Origin: Anaerolineales bacterium
GTDB lineage: Bacteria; Chloroflexota; Anaerolineae; Anaerolineales; Villigracilaceae
NCBI GenBank assembly: GCA_026928255.1
Contig: JAIXKJ010000001.1
Coordinates: forward strand, 248,001-312,000
Length of the DNA stretch: 64,000 nucleotides
Reading direction: 5' to 3'
Positions 36,143 to 45,306 of the stretch are shown here, in pieces. Numbering within the stretch: position 1 is the stretch's first letter; each line of letters starts with the position of its first letter. Made by a program: the position numbers and the translations under genes. Below the pieces are notes generated by a model. It saw only the letters and a list, made by a program, of their open reading frames with translations, was not told the origin of the DNA and did no database searches.

Positions 36143-37144
36143 CTATTTCCAATTCAAGAGGATGTCGAGCGCTTTTAAGTTCGCTTTGAAATCGGTATTT
36201 TCATGCGTGGCGAGTTCCATATCTACGGCGGTAATGCCGAGCGAGACGGCGTAGTCCGCCAGCGTGCCGGTGTAAACGCAGCCCGTTTCAAGCGGAGGGT
36301 AAGGATAGCGCGTCGCTTTGGACAGCGCCTTCGCAAATTTTTTGGAGTCTGCGTCCCAGGGTTCGCCGCCAGGGAAGACGCCCAGCGCGGCGCTGTGATA
36401 ACTGATCAGCGTCTCTATTTTATGCGATTGTAGAAAATACATGACGGCTTGCGTTTCCGGTTCGGAGCCTGGCCCCGTTCCGCCGTTGGTTTCGGCGAGT
36501 CGCCAACAGCCCGCGCGATTCCATTCGCTCGCCCAGTTTTCGGGGAAGTTGCGATTTAAGTCCGCGCCGTGATCGTTGACGCGCCCGTCTACGCCGCGAT
36601 CGCGCGCGTCGCCGTCGGGGTTGAGGTTGCGGAGGATGTAGAGCGTTACGTCGCTGGGGATAATATCGGGGCGGTCGAAAATATATTGAATCAATTCGTC
36701 CGCGAGGGCGATGGTGTTCCATTCGTACCCGCCGTGAATGCCCGCCACAATCATCTTTTGGCGTTCGCCGTTGCCGAAGGCGTACACTTCAATCGGTCGT
36801 CCTGAAACGGAAGTCCCCGCCGTGATAATTTCGGCGCGCCCTTGCGTGCTAAAATTTTCGATGACGAAAGGCGTCGGCGTTTGGGCGACAATCAGCGTTG
36901 AAAACGGGTTGGGCGTGATGGTCGGCAGGTAAAGCGCGAAAGGATTCGGCGTGTAGGTTGCGGGCATGGTGGCGGTGTAATTTGTCTTTTTGACGATTTC
37001 TTTCGGCGCGGCGGAAACGGGATAAAAAATAAAATAGAGCGCCGCCGCTAAAACAACGGCGATTAGCGCCGCGACGTTGATTCCCCAAGCGAGAGCGACC
37101 AGCCATTGGTCGCCCTTTTTTCGCGGACGGGGTTTCGAGGTCAA
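36143..37144 (-). CDS. Membrane-anchored M14 zinc carboxypeptidase
   Basis: A 333-aa protein. The start is a TTG whose last two bases overlap the cinA stop codon (TTGA), the only start that does not read into cinA. A basic N-terminus is followed by one long transmembrane helix (about residues 18-42) and a Thr/Pro-rich external linker. The M14 peptidase domain has H-x-x-E in 'AGIHGGYEWN', the substrate motif 'RNLNPDG', 'DLNRNFPENW', the third zinc ligand in 'ISYHSA', and a C-terminal glutamate in 'VDMELATHEN'. The protease acts outside the cell, where peptidoglycan peptides or oligopeptides are plausible substrates. Confidence 0.88.
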   Translation of the reverse strand: MTSKPRPRKKGDQWLVALAWGINVAALIAVVLAAALYFIFYPVSAAPKEIVKKTNYTATMPATYTPNPFALYLPTITPNPFSTLIVAQTPTPFVIENFSTQGRAEIITAGTSVSGRPIEVYAFGNGERQKMIVAGIHGGYEWNTIALADELIQYIFDRPDIIPSDVTLYILRNLNPDGDARDRGVDGRVNDHGADLNRNFPENWASEWNRAGCWRLAETNGGTGPGSEPETQAVMYFLQSHKIETLISYHSAALGVFPGGEPWDADSKKFAKALSKATRYPYPPLETGCVYTGTLADYAVSLGITAVDMELATHENTDFKANLKALDILLNWK

Positions 37145-38268
37145 CGCGCTTCCTCCAACGTTAGGCGCAGCCAGTTGAGCGCGGAGTTCATCGCCCAGCG
37201 CGGAAGACTTTGCGGCGGCCCGCCGTAGGCGATGCGTTGAGTCTTTTCGCCTTTGGGCGCAAGCAGAATCATTTCGGCGGCGCGTTCTTCGAGGCAAACC
37301 GAAACGCCGACAGCGAGGTTAGCGCGAGATTCGGCTTGGGCGGAGAGCAAGGCTTCTCGAAGCGCGTCCGGCGCAAGGTCGGAGAGAGAGGCGACGTTGG
37401 GCAACTTTTGCGTCAACAGCCCGTTAAGTCCGCTTTCAACGACGGCGAGAGTCCAGCCGCTTTTTTCCAGCAAATCTAAAACGACGTTTTCGAGTTTGTC
37501 GTCGTCCGCGCCGAAAATAATTGCGCCAAGCCGCGCGCGCGCGTCCGCTTCGATGGCGGCGATGAGCGCGTTGGCTTCGGCTTCGCTTTTTGCCTTCGCC
37601 GCGATGCGAATGTCCACCACGCCTGTGTGCGCCGCCAGCCCGACGGTGGGGTTGCTGAGCGTTTCGAGGTCGGCGATTTTTTCGTCAATCAACCCTTCGC
37701 CTAAACCCGCGCAATGCAGCACGCGAACTTTGATGACTTCGTTAAGGTTGTATTTTTTTTGCAAATAGGGGACGACCGATTCGTGCAGGATGTGTTCCAT
37801 TTCGGCAGGGACGCCCGGCAAAGAGATGACGGCGCGGTTTTCTTTTTCGACGATGAAACACGGCGCGGTGCCGACGGGATTTCTCAATCCGATTGCGCCC
37901 TGCGGGACGTAGGCTTGCCGTTTTTGATTCTCGGAAGGTTTGCGCCCGTAGCGCCCGATGGTTTCGACGACTTGTTCCCAAAGGTCTTCTCGAAATTCGG
38001 TTTGTACGCCGAACGCTTTGGCGACGGCTTCGCGGGTCGGGTCGTCCACGGTGGGACCTAAGCCGCCGGTGGTGATGACGACGTCGGCGCGTTCGAGCGA
38101 GCGCCGAACTGCGTCGGCGATGCGCTCGACGTTGTCGCCGATGGTGATGGTGCGGTATAAGTCCACGCCTAAGCCGCGCAAAGTTTTGGCGATGTAGCGC
38201 GTGTTGGTGTCCACGATTTCGCCGAGTAAAATTTCCGTGCCAATGGTGATGATTTCTGCGGAGGTCAT
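37141..38268 (-). CDS. cinA: CinA family protein with degenerate C-terminal domain
   Basis: A 375-aa protein from ATG 38268. The N-terminal COG1058/MoCF domain is well conserved ('EIITIGTEILLGEIVDTN', 'ITTGGLGPTVDDPTREAVAKA', 'ISLPGVPAEM') and in this family has ADP-ribose pyrophosphatase activity. The C-terminal PncC domain normally deamidates nicotinamide mononucleotide with a conserved E-S-C-T/S-G-G motif. Here it reads ESGLNG, followed by poorly conserved sequence, so this activity is probably lost. The upstream -10 box lies six bases from the ATG. First gene of a minus-strand operon with the M14 peptidase and amidohydrolase. Confidence 0.9.
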   Translation of the reverse strand: MTSAEIITIGTEILLGEIVDTNTRYIAKTLRGLGVDLYRTITIGDNVERIADAVRRSLERADVVITTGGLGPTVDDPTREAVAKAFGVQTEFREDLWEQVVETIGRYGRKPSENQKRQAYVPQGAIGLRNPVGTAPCFIVEKENRAVISLPGVPAEMEHILHESVVPYLQKKYNLNEVIKVRVLHCAGLGEGLIDEKIADLETLSNPTVGLAAHTGVVDIRIAAKAKSEAEANALIAAIEADARARLGAIIFGADDDKLENVVLDLLEKSGWTLAVVESGLNGLLTQKLPNVASLSDLAPDALREALLSAQAESRANLAVGVSVCLEERAAEMILLAPKGEKTQRIAYGGPPQSLPRWAMNSALNWLRLTLEEAR

Positions 38269-38274
38269 ATTTTT

Positions 38275-38280
38275 ATTGTA
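38275..38280 (-). promoter_or_regulatory. -10 box of a possibly leaderless cinA promoter
   Basis: On the minus strand TACAAT is followed by AAAAAT and then the ATG. No Shine-Dalgarno fits in between, and the -35 region is not clear. Confidence 0.42.
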
Positions 38281-38290
38281 CTCTACGGAT

Positions 38291-38328
38291 AACAAAAACG
38301 CAGAGGACGCGCTTTCATCCTCTGCGTT
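38291..38328 (-). terminator. Intrinsic terminator of the liv gene block
   Basis: A perfect 11-bp stem (38297-38307/38318-38328) is followed on the minus strand by TTTTTGTT. It ends the long livF-proximal transcript before the cinA promoter region. Confidence 0.85.
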
Positions 38329-38346
38329 GCGGGCTGCTAAAAGGAA

Positions 38347-39060
38347 TTACTCGACGCCTAAATAGGCTTTTTGCACGGTCGGGTCGTTTCTCAAATTTGA
38401 CGCCGTGTCGCTGATGATGATTTCGCCCGTTTGGAGGACGTATCCGCGATGGGCGACGGAGAGCGCGACGAGGGCGTTTTGTTCGACGAGCAAGATGGTC
38501 GCGCCGTTTTCGTTGACCTTTTGGATGGTGTCGAACACGAGGTCAACCATGACGGGGGAGAGTCCCATCGAGGGTTCGTCGAGCATGAGCAAGGTCGGGT
38601 CGAGCATGAGTCCGCGCGCGATGGCGAGCATTTGCTGTTCGCCGCCGGAGAGCGTGCCGCCTTTTTGTTCGAGGCGTTCTTTGAGGCGCGGGAATAATTC
38701 AAAAGAATATTCCATGCGACGTTCGGCTTCGGCGTCGTCGTCAATGGTGTAAGCGCCGATTTCGAGATTCTCTTTCACTGTTAAGCGCGGAAAAATTCCG
38801 CGACCTTCCGGCACATGCCCGATGCCAGCGCGAACGATGAGGTGAGGCGCCATTGTGGAAATGTCTTTTCCGTCTAGCGAAACTTTGCCCCGCTTTGGAT
38901 GAATCAGCCCGGAGATGGTGCGAAGCGTGGTGCTTTTTCCCGCGCCGTTCGAGCCGATGAGCGTAACGATTTCGCCTTTTTCGATGCGAAGCGAAATGCC
39001 TTTTAGCGCGTGAATATGACCGTAGTAACTATGAACATTTTCGAGGGATAGCAAACTCAT
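38347..39060 (-). CDS. livF: Branched-chain amino-acid ABC transporter ATPase LivF (system 1)
   Basis: One of the two ATPases of a Liv-type importer, 237 aa. Walker A GSNGAGKST, signature LSGGEQQ and Walker B LMLDEPSMG are intact, with 'LLVEQNA' for the switch region, typical of LivF. It overlaps livG by one base. LivF and LivG form a heterodimer under the LivH/LivM channel. Terminator at 38291-38328 follows. Confidence 0.95.
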   Translation of the reverse strand: MSLLSLENVHSYYGHIHALKGISLRIEKGEIVTLIGSNGAGKSTTLRTISGLIHPKRGKVSLDGKDISTMAPHLIVRAGIGHVPEGRGIFPRLTVKENLEIGAYTIDDDAEAERRMEYSFELFPRLKERLEQKGGTLSGGEQQMLAIARGLMLDPTLLMLDEPSMGLSPVMVDLVFDTIQKVNENGATILLVEQNALVALSVAHRGYVLQTGEIIISDTASNLRNDPTVQKAYLGVE

Positions 39061-39851
39061 TAGATGGTCTCCTCGTATTGTTCGGACATTGCGCCGCGAC
39101 CTAAGTAGGCTTCGATCACTCTTGGGTTGGAGTGAATTTCAGCGGGCGTTCCTTCGGCAAGGCATTCGCCGTAATCCATCACGCTGATGCGCTCCGAAAT
39201 GTTCATCACCACGCGCATATCATGTTCAATTAATAGGACGGTGATTCCGCGCTCGTCGCGGATGCGGCGAAAAAGTTTAATCGCTTCTTCGGTCTCTTGC
39301 GGATTCATGCCTGCGGTCGGCTCGTCGAGCAGGAGCAAATCGGGACTGGACGCCAACGCGCGGGCAATCTCGACGCGCCGTTGCGCGCCGTAGGGCAGAT
39401 TTTTCGCCAGTTCGTTGCCGACGTTTTTCAGACCGACGTAGAGCATGAGTTCCTCCGCCTTTGCTTCGGCGACGCTTTCTTCGTTTTTGAATTTGCCTAA
39501 ATGCAAGAGGACGTCCAGCGGCGATTGCTTCAAGTGCGAGTGCATTCCCACCAAAATATTTTCGATGACGGTGAGGTTGCCAAATAAGCGGATGTTTTGA
39601 AAGGTGCGCGAAATGCCGCGCTGCGCCACTTGGTCGGGACGCAGACCAATCAGCGGTTTTCCCTTAAAGTTAATTTGACCTTCTTCGGGTTTGTAAATTC
39701 CGGTCAGCGTGTTGAAGAAGGTTGTCTTTCCCGCGCCGTTGGGTCCGATAATGCTGACGATTTCGCCGGGGTTCAAATGAAAATTCATTTTGTTGACGGC
39801 GGTCAAACCGCCGAAACGCTTTACGACGTTAATAGCTTCTAAAAGCGCCAT
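39060..39851 (-). CDS. livG: Branched-chain amino-acid ABC transporter ATPase LivG (system 1)
   Basis: A 263-aa ATPase with Walker A GPNGAGKTT, the 'RTFQNIRLFGNLTVIENILVG' region characteristic of LivG, a signature region reading LPYGAQRR in place of LSGGQ as usual in LivG, and Walker B LLLDEPTAGMNP. 'LLIEHDM' provides the switch histidine. It starts 4 bp after livM. Confidence 0.95.
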   Translation of the reverse strand: MALLEAINVVKRFGGLTAVNKMNFHLNPGEIVSIIGPNGAGKTTFFNTLTGIYKPEEGQINFKGKPLIGLRPDQVAQRGISRTFQNIRLFGNLTVIENILVGMHSHLKQSPLDVLLHLGKFKNEESVAEAKAEELMLYVGLKNVGNELAKNLPYGAQRRVEIARALASSPDLLLLDEPTAGMNPQETEEAIKLFRRIRDERGITVLLIEHDMRVVMNISERISVMDYGECLAEGTPAEIHSNPRVIEAYLGRGAMSEQYEETI

Positions 39852-39855
39852 GGGC

Positions 39856-41205
39856 TTATTCCTTGTTCGGCGCCGATTCGGACGCGAGTTTTTTGATTCT
39901 GCGCTGGGCGGGCAGAATGCCTTCGGGACGGAAGACCATCATTAACACGAGAATCAGCCCGAAGATCATGCGCTGATATTGCGCGGGGTCTAATTGCGAC
40001 GATAGATTTTTCCACGCAAAGTTAATGATTGGAATAACCGCGTCGCTTTGACGCAACTGGCTGAGATAAAGCGACAAGCCTTGCAGCACTTGCAAGTTGA
40101 GAATGGTAATCGTCGCCGCGCCGAGCACCGCGCCGGGGATGCTGCCTTGTCCGCCTAAAATGACCATCGCCAACACGCCGATAGATTGCATGAATGAAAA
40201 AGATTCGGGGCTGATGAAGGTTCGGCTTGCCGCGAGCAAAACGCCCATCGCTCCCGCAAAAGAAGCGCCCGCCGCGAACGCCGACAATTTCGTTTTGACG
40301 AGAGGAATTCCCATCGCAATTGCCGCCGTCTCGTCTTCGCGCACTGCCGCCCAAGCCCGTCCAATTTTTGAGTCTTCTAAACGCCGAGACACGATAATGA
40401 TGATGACGATGATTCCCAGCGCCATTAGATAAAACATGACGTTATACAGCGCCGAAACGTCGGCTTGATGACCGACCAGTTTTCCGAATATCGCGTTGAA
40501 CCCGTCCACGACGGATTGCGGCATAGGCGGGCGTTGAATGGGCGTAATGCCTTGCGGACCGTTTGTGAAGTTGAGCGGCTTGTCCAAGTTCGCCGCCAAC
40601 ACGCGGATGACTTCTCCAAACCCCAAAGTAACAATCGCCAAATAGTCGCCGCGCACGCGCAGGACTGGCAGACCAAGCAAAATCCCGGTAATTGCTGCCA
40701 CGATGACGGCTAAGAAGATGAAAAGGTAAAACATGTCGCTCGGCAGCAAAAAGGGCAAATCGGTCGGTTGACTGCCGGGCGTGTAAGGCAACGTGTAGAA
40801 TTGTTTTGAGCCGAAGAACGCCCAAAGGTAGGCGCCGACGGCGTAGAACGCCACATACCCTAAATCGAGCAGACCCGCAAATCCGACGACGATGTTCAAC
40901 CCCAAAGCCAGCGCCGAAAATACGCTGATTTGGAAAATGACTTCCAAGTAGAAGATATTACGCACGCCCAAAACGGGGATGATGATCAAAGCAAGCACCG
41001 CGCCGATGAACAACTTGTAGCGCATGTCCGCTTTGATGCGGTAAAGCGAAAAGAACGAACTGAGCAGCACTAAGAAGGCAATAATCGAGCGCTGATTAAG
41101 ATAGACGAGAATTGTCCCGATAAGAACGTGCGCTCCTGCAAGCAGGTAAGGCAAGTACCCGCTTTGCATTGTCGTCTTCAAATCTTTGAATGAAAGGTTG
41201 GACAT
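39856..41205 (-). CDS. livM: Branched-chain amino-acid ABC transporter permease LivM (system 1)
   Basis: Membrane subunit, 449 aa. The LivM signature 'LALGLNIVVGFAGLLDLGYVAFYAVGAY' and the cytoplasmic coupling loop 'EDSKIGRAWAAVREDETAAIAMGI' are present. About 80 residues of extra hydrophobic N-terminal sequence precede the family core. It lies 8 bp after livH. Confidence 0.93.
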   Translation of the reverse strand: MSNLSFKDLKTTMQSGYLPYLLAGAHVLIGTILVYLNQRSIIAFLVLLSSFFSLYRIKADMRYKLFIGAVLALIIIPVLGVRNIFYLEVIFQISVFSALALGLNIVVGFAGLLDLGYVAFYAVGAYLWAFFGSKQFYTLPYTPGSQPTDLPFLLPSDMFYLFIFLAVIVAAITGILLGLPVLRVRGDYLAIVTLGFGEVIRVLAANLDKPLNFTNGPQGITPIQRPPMPQSVVDGFNAIFGKLVGHQADVSALYNVMFYLMALGIIVIIIIVSRRLEDSKIGRAWAAVREDETAAIAMGIPLVKTKLSAFAAGASFAGAMGVLLAASRTFISPESFSFMQSIGVLAMVILGGQGSIPGAVLGAATITILNLQVLQGLSLYLSQLRQSDAVIPIINFAWKNLSSQLDPAQYQRMIFGLILVLMMVFRPEGILPAQRRIKKLASESAPNKE

Positions 41206-41213
41206 GAACTCTC

Positions 41214-42392
41214 CTACACTTTCTCTGTAACGTTTTCGCCTAATAAGCCGTTAGGACGGAAAATTAGCACAAGAATTAAAATGGCGAAAGCAAAAATATC
41301 TTTATACTCTACGCCTGCCGCGCCCATTGTGAAGATGGACAAATACGAACCGGCGAACGTTTCCAGCAGACCTAAAATGATGCCGCCTAATAACGCGCCA
41401 GTAAGGTTGCCAATTCCGCCTAGCACGGCGGCGGTGAAGGCTTTCAAGCCGGGATAAAACCCGACGTAAGGGTCAATGCGAGTAAATTTGAGCGCGTAGA
41501 GCAAACCCGCCGCTCCGCCGAGCGCGCCGCCAATGAGAAAGGTAATGGCGATGATGTGGTTTACGTCAATGCCCATTAAGCTTGCCGTGGCGCGATCTTG
41601 AGCGACGGCGCGAATCGCCTTGCCGACCTTCGTCGCGTTGACCAAGTAATTCAGCACGACCAACATCAACACGGCGGCGATGATGACGATGAACGATTTT
41701 ATCGGCACGCTAAACGGCAGTTCTGCCGCGCCCATAGGGATTTTGCCAAAGGTAATGCGTTTGTCAAAATTGCCGAAGGTGGGGAAGATGCGGTTGAATT
41801 GACCGGTGGTGAGGCTTTCTGTCAGCCGAATTGCGTCTTGCAGAAAAAATGAAACGCCGATGGCTGAAATTAACGGCACGAGGCGCGGCGCGTTTCGCAG
41901 CGGACGATAGGCGATGCGTTCCATCGCAATTGCCGCGCCGCCCGCGACAGCCATCCCTGCCAGCATGGCGAGTATGAGGAAAACGTAGTCCATGAAAAGC
42001 GACGAGCCGCTTCCTATTAAGCCCGCGTTTTGCAGCGCGATTAATATTTCAACTCCGACGAACGCCCCAATGGCGAAAATTTCGCTGTGGGCGAAGTTGA
42101 TGAATTCCAGCACGCCGTACACCATCGTATATCCAAGCGCGATTGCCGCATAAACAAAGCCTAAGGTTAACCCGTCCACCAACACTTGCGGAAGGTTGGC
42201 GACCGTATAAGCGAATAAGGAAACTTTGAGTTGCGCGAAAATTTTGTCGCCGGCGGCTGTGTTATTTAACACTATGGCGAGCGCAAGGACGATGATGGAT
42301 AATACCGCCGCGCTGCCCAATGAAAAAACTATTAACTGCCCAAGCGGGCGCAATAATTCCATCAAGTTGATGGGTTTCAAATATTTTTTCAT
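41214..42392 (-). CDS. livH: Branched-chain amino-acid ABC transporter permease LivH (system 1)
   Basis: Membrane subunit, 392 aa. 'GLTLGFVYAAIALGYTMVYGVLEFINFAHSEIFAIGAF' and 'VGKAIRAVAQDRATASLMGIDVN' define LivH. About 60 residues with one extra helix precede the usual start region. It lies 74 bp after the substrate-binding protein gene, with a short spacer and no strong hairpin. Confidence 0.93.
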   Translation of the reverse strand: MKKYLKPINLMELLRPLGQLIVFSLGSAAVLSIIVLALAIVLNNTAAGDKIFAQLKVSLFAYTVANLPQVLVDGLTLGFVYAAIALGYTMVYGVLEFINFAHSEIFAIGAFVGVEILIALQNAGLIGSGSSLFMDYVFLILAMLAGMAVAGGAAIAMERIAYRPLRNAPRLVPLISAIGVSFFLQDAIRLTESLTTGQFNRIFPTFGNFDKRITFGKIPMGAAELPFSVPIKSFIVIIAAVLMLVVLNYLVNATKVGKAIRAVAQDRATASLMGIDVNHIIAITFLIGGALGGAAGLLYALKFTRIDPYVGFYPGLKAFTAAVLGGIGNLTGALLGGIILGLLETFAGSYLSIFTMGAAGVEYKDIFAFAILILVLIFRPNGLLGENVTEKV

Positions 42393-42466
42393 AAGTTGTT
42401 TGGAGTTGAAAAAAACCTCCCGACCCTGAGGCAGAGTCGGGAAGCGTTAGCATAGCGGAAGTAAAA

Positions 42467-43702
42467 TTACGGAGCGGGAGGCGCGATGTCGAGCGTTTGA
42501 ACGATTTCGTTTGCGCTCCATTGGGCGGGGTCGCCGGACATCACTTGAATGACGAAGTATTTCGCAACCACCGGGTCGCCGATCGAGTTGAAGTTGTAAA
42601 CGCCCGTGATGCCTTTGAAGTCTTTCAACTCGCGGACGGCTTTGGCGACCGCTTCGCGGGTGGGCATTTGGTTGTTGTTGGCTTTGATCGCGTTTTGGAT
42701 GGCGGCTAAGCAGATCGCCGCAGAGTCGTAACTTTGGGCGGCGAAGGGTTGCGGGTCGTGGTTGAACGCCGCTTTGAAGTCTGTAACGAATTTCGCGGTG
42801 TCGGCGTAGGCGGCGGCAGGGCCGGAGACCGTCGAGTAGAAGGTGCCTGCGCCAGCCATCAAGGTGTCGCCGGCGATTTTGGCGGCGTCGGAGGAATCGA
42901 AGCCGTCGTCGCTGATGAACATGCCTTCGTAGCCGCGATCGCGCGCTTGCTTGAACATCACCGCCGCTTGGGAGAACATGCCGCCGAAGTACACGGCTTC
43001 AGGGTTGGCGGCGATGATCGAGGTGATGATCGGGTCAAAGTTGGCTTTTTCTTCGGTGCCTTCAAAGCCGAGCACTTCTAACCCTTTGGCTTTGGCTTCT
43101 TGTTGGAAGAATTCGGCGATGCCTTGTCCGTAAGCAGTTTTGTCGTGCATGACGTACACCGACTTCACGCCTTTCGAGGCGGCGAAATCGGCGCCGACGA
43201 CGCCTTGAACGTCGTCGCGTCCGACGATGCGGTTAACTTCGGCGTAACCGCGAGTCGTAACGGTCGGGTTGGTGTTGGCGGGGGAGACGTTCGCCAAACC
43301 CGCGCTGTGGTACACCTCGGACGAAGGGATTTGCACGCCAGAGTTGTAGTGACCGTCCACGCACATGATGGCGGGGTCGGCGACAATTTGCTTGGCGTTG
43401 GCGACGCCGTTGTCCGGGTTCGCCATGTCGTCGTAGGGCGCTAATTGAATAGTGAAGCCCATGTCTTTCAGCGGGCCGGAAAGCTGGTCAATCGCCAGTT
43501 GGGCGCCGTTTTTGATGTCAACGCCGATGACGGATTGATCGCCCGAAAGCGGGGATTGCGAGGCAATCTTGATGACGTTTCCTGATGTTGCGGGGGATCC
43601 AGAATCCGCAGCCTGAGTGGCTGGGGTCGAGGAGCCGCAAGCGGTCAGGGCGATGCTGGCGATGACCAGCAACGAGAGAAAGGCGAACGAACGTTTGAAC
43701 AT
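42467..43702 (-). CDS. livK: Branched-chain amino-acid ABC transporter substrate-binding lipoprotein (system 1)
   Basis: Type I periplasmic-binding-fold lipoprotein, 411 aa. The signal peptide ends in a lipobox LTAC (cysteine at residue 22) and a Ser/Thr/Ala linker. 'IKIASQSPLSGDQSVIGVDIKNGAQLAIDQ' is the family start, and the ligand-facing 'VDGHYNSGVQIPSSEVYHSAGLANVSPANTNP' region is present. It captures amino acids at the cell surface. Candidate promoter at 43763-43791. Confidence 0.93.
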   Translation of the reverse strand: MFKRSFAFLSLLVIASIALTACGSSTPATQAADSGSPATSGNVIKIASQSPLSGDQSVIGVDIKNGAQLAIDQLSGPLKDMGFTIQLAPYDDMANPDNGVANAKQIVADPAIMCVDGHYNSGVQIPSSEVYHSAGLANVSPANTNPTVTTRGYAEVNRIVGRDDVQGVVGADFAASKGVKSVYVMHDKTAYGQGIAEFFQQEAKAKGLEVLGFEGTEEKANFDPIITSIIAANPEAVYFGGMFSQAAVMFKQARDRGYEGMFISDDGFDSSDAAKIAGDTLMAGAGTFYSTVSGPAAAYADTAKFVTDFKAAFNHDPQPFAAQSYDSAAICLAAIQNAIKANNNQMPTREAVAKAVRELKDFKGITGVYNFNSIGDPVVAKYFVIQVMSGDPAQWSANEIVQTLDIAPPAP

Positions 43703-43762
43703 TTTCTCTTCTCCATTGGGTGGTTTGAATTTCTTCCGTTTTGAAAAACGGACCGACGACTA

Positions 43763-43791
43763 ATTTTACATGAGTTTCATAGTTCGGTAAA
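43763..43791 (-). promoter_or_regulatory. Candidate promoter of the system-1 liv genes
   Basis: On the minus strand TTTACC (plus 43786-43791) and TAAAAT (plus 43763-43768) are 17 bp apart, about 60 bp before the livK start. A CCGTTT/AAACGG hairpin lies in the leader. Confidence 0.45.
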
Positions 43792-43797
43792 GCGGAA

Positions 43798-44511
43798 CTA
43801 CTCGATGCCTAAATACGCTTTCTGTACCATCTCGTTATTTTTCAAACTTTCCGCCGTGTCGCTGAGGAGAATTTCGCCGCTTTGGAGGACGTAGCCGCGA
43901 TTGGCGATCGAGAGCGCCATGAGCGCGTTTTGCTCCACGAGCAAAATGGTAACGCCTTCTTTGTTGATTTGCTGAATGATGTCGAAAATCAAGTCAACGA
44001 GGACGGGCGCAAGTCCCATTGAAGGCTCGTCCAGCAGCAGCAAACGCGGATTGCTCATTATGGCGCGTCCCATGGCGAGCATTTGTTGCTCGCCGCCCGA
44101 AAGCGTCCCCGCGTATTGTTTCTGCCTTTCTTGCAATCTGGGAAAAAGGCTGAAAACGCGCTCCAAATCGCCAGCGAGATTTTTTCGGTCGGAGCGGCTG
44201 TACGCGCCTAAGTCTAAATTTTCCGCGACGGTTAACCGCGCAAACACGCCGCGCCCTTCTGGAACCATCGCGATTCTTTTGTAAACGATGTCGTGCGCTG
44301 GGGTTTCGGTGATGTCGTTTCCTTCGAGGACGATCTGCCCTTGACGCGGTTTCAGCAACCCGGAAATCGTCCGCAAGGTGGTGGTTTTTCCCGCGCCGTT
44401 TGCGCCGATGAGGGTAACAATTTCGCCCTGTTCGACTTTAAGCGACACGCCGTTCAGCGCTTGGATGTTTCCGTAATAGGTATGAATGTCGTTGACTTCA
44501 AGCATAGCCAT
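43798..44511 (-). CDS. livF: Branched-chain amino-acid ABC transporter ATPase LivF (system 2)
   Basis: A 237-aa ATPase with Walker A GANGAGKTT, LSGGEQQ and LLLDEPSMG. Same length as the system-1 LivF and clearly related, but diverged throughout, so the duplication is not recent. It lies 12 bp after livG of the same system. Confidence 0.95.
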   Translation of the reverse strand: MAMLEVNDIHTYYGNIQALNGVSLKVEQGEIVTLIGANGAGKTTTLRTISGLLKPRQGQIVLEGNDITETPAHDIVYKRIAMVPEGRGVFARLTVAENLDLGAYSRSDRKNLAGDLERVFSLFPRLQERQKQYAGTLSGGEQQMLAMGRAIMSNPRLLLLDEPSMGLAPVLVDLIFDIIQQINKEGVTILLVEQNALMALSIANRGYVLQSGEILLSDTAESLKNNEMVQKAYLGIE

Positions 44512-44523
44512 GTTTTTTCTCGC

Positions 44524-45306
44524 TTAATTTTGCGCTTCTGAAGCGTTGCGTCCAAGATAGGCTTCAATTACGCGGGGATTGTGTTGAATTTCGGCGGGCG
44601 ATCCTTCGGCGATTTTCGAGCCGTAGTCTAAAACGGCGATGCGGTCGCTGACGCCCATGACCATGCGCATATCATGCTCAATTAAAAGGATGGTGATGCC
44701 AAGTTCGTCGCGCAAGTTGCGGATGAAATGAATCATCTCCGTCGTTTCGTTGGGATTCATGCCCGCCGTCGGCTCGTCGAGCAGAAGCAACTTCGGCTTA
44801 CTCGCCAACGCCCGCGCAATTTCGAGGCGACGTTGCGCGCCGTAGGGCAGGTTGCGCGCCACGCGGTCGCCTTGCCCTGCTAAGCCGACAAATTTGAGCA
44901 AGCGCTTGGCTTCGTCTAACGCGCGCGCTTCTTCTTCGCGGAAACGCGGCGTGTGGACGATGGCGTCAATGAGGTTTGTGGTTAAGCGGCTGTGCGCGCC
45001 GACGAGGATATTTTCAATCGCCGTCATGCTGGGAAACAGGCGGATGTTTTGGTATGTGCGCGCAATTCCTCGATACATGATTTGGTCGGGACTGAGCCCC
45101 ATAATTGGCTGACCGTAAAAAGTAACAGAGCCTTGATCGGGGACGTAAAAGCCGGTAATGCAGTTGTAAAAGGTCGTCTTGCCCGCGCCGTTGGGACCGA
45201 TGACGCTGAAAATGGCTTTGTCCGGAATGGTCAAATCCACGTTGTTGACGGCGACGAGTCCGCCGAAGATTTTTGTCAGTCCGAGGGTTTCGATTGCGAT
45301 AGTCAC
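44524..45306 (-). CDS. livG: Branched-chain amino-acid ABC transporter ATPase LivG (system 2)
   Basis: A 260-aa ATPase with a GTG start whose first bases overlap the livM stop (GTGA). Walker A GPNGAGKTT, 'RTYQNIRLFPSMTAIENILVGAHSRL', LPYGAQRR and LLLDEPTAGMNP are present. Complete domain set. Confidence 0.95.
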   Translation of the reverse strand: MTIAIETLGLTKIFGGLVAVNNVDLTIPDKAIFSVIGPNGAGKTTFYNCITGFYVPDQGSVTFYGQPIMGLSPDQIMYRGIARTYQNIRLFPSMTAIENILVGAHSRLTTNLIDAIVHTPRFREEEARALDEAKRLLKFVGLAGQGDRVARNLPYGAQRRLEIARALASKPKLLLLDEPTAGMNPNETTEMIHFIRNLRDELGITILLIEHDMRMVMGVSDRIAVLDYGSKIAEGSPAEIQHNPRVIEAYLGRNASEAQN

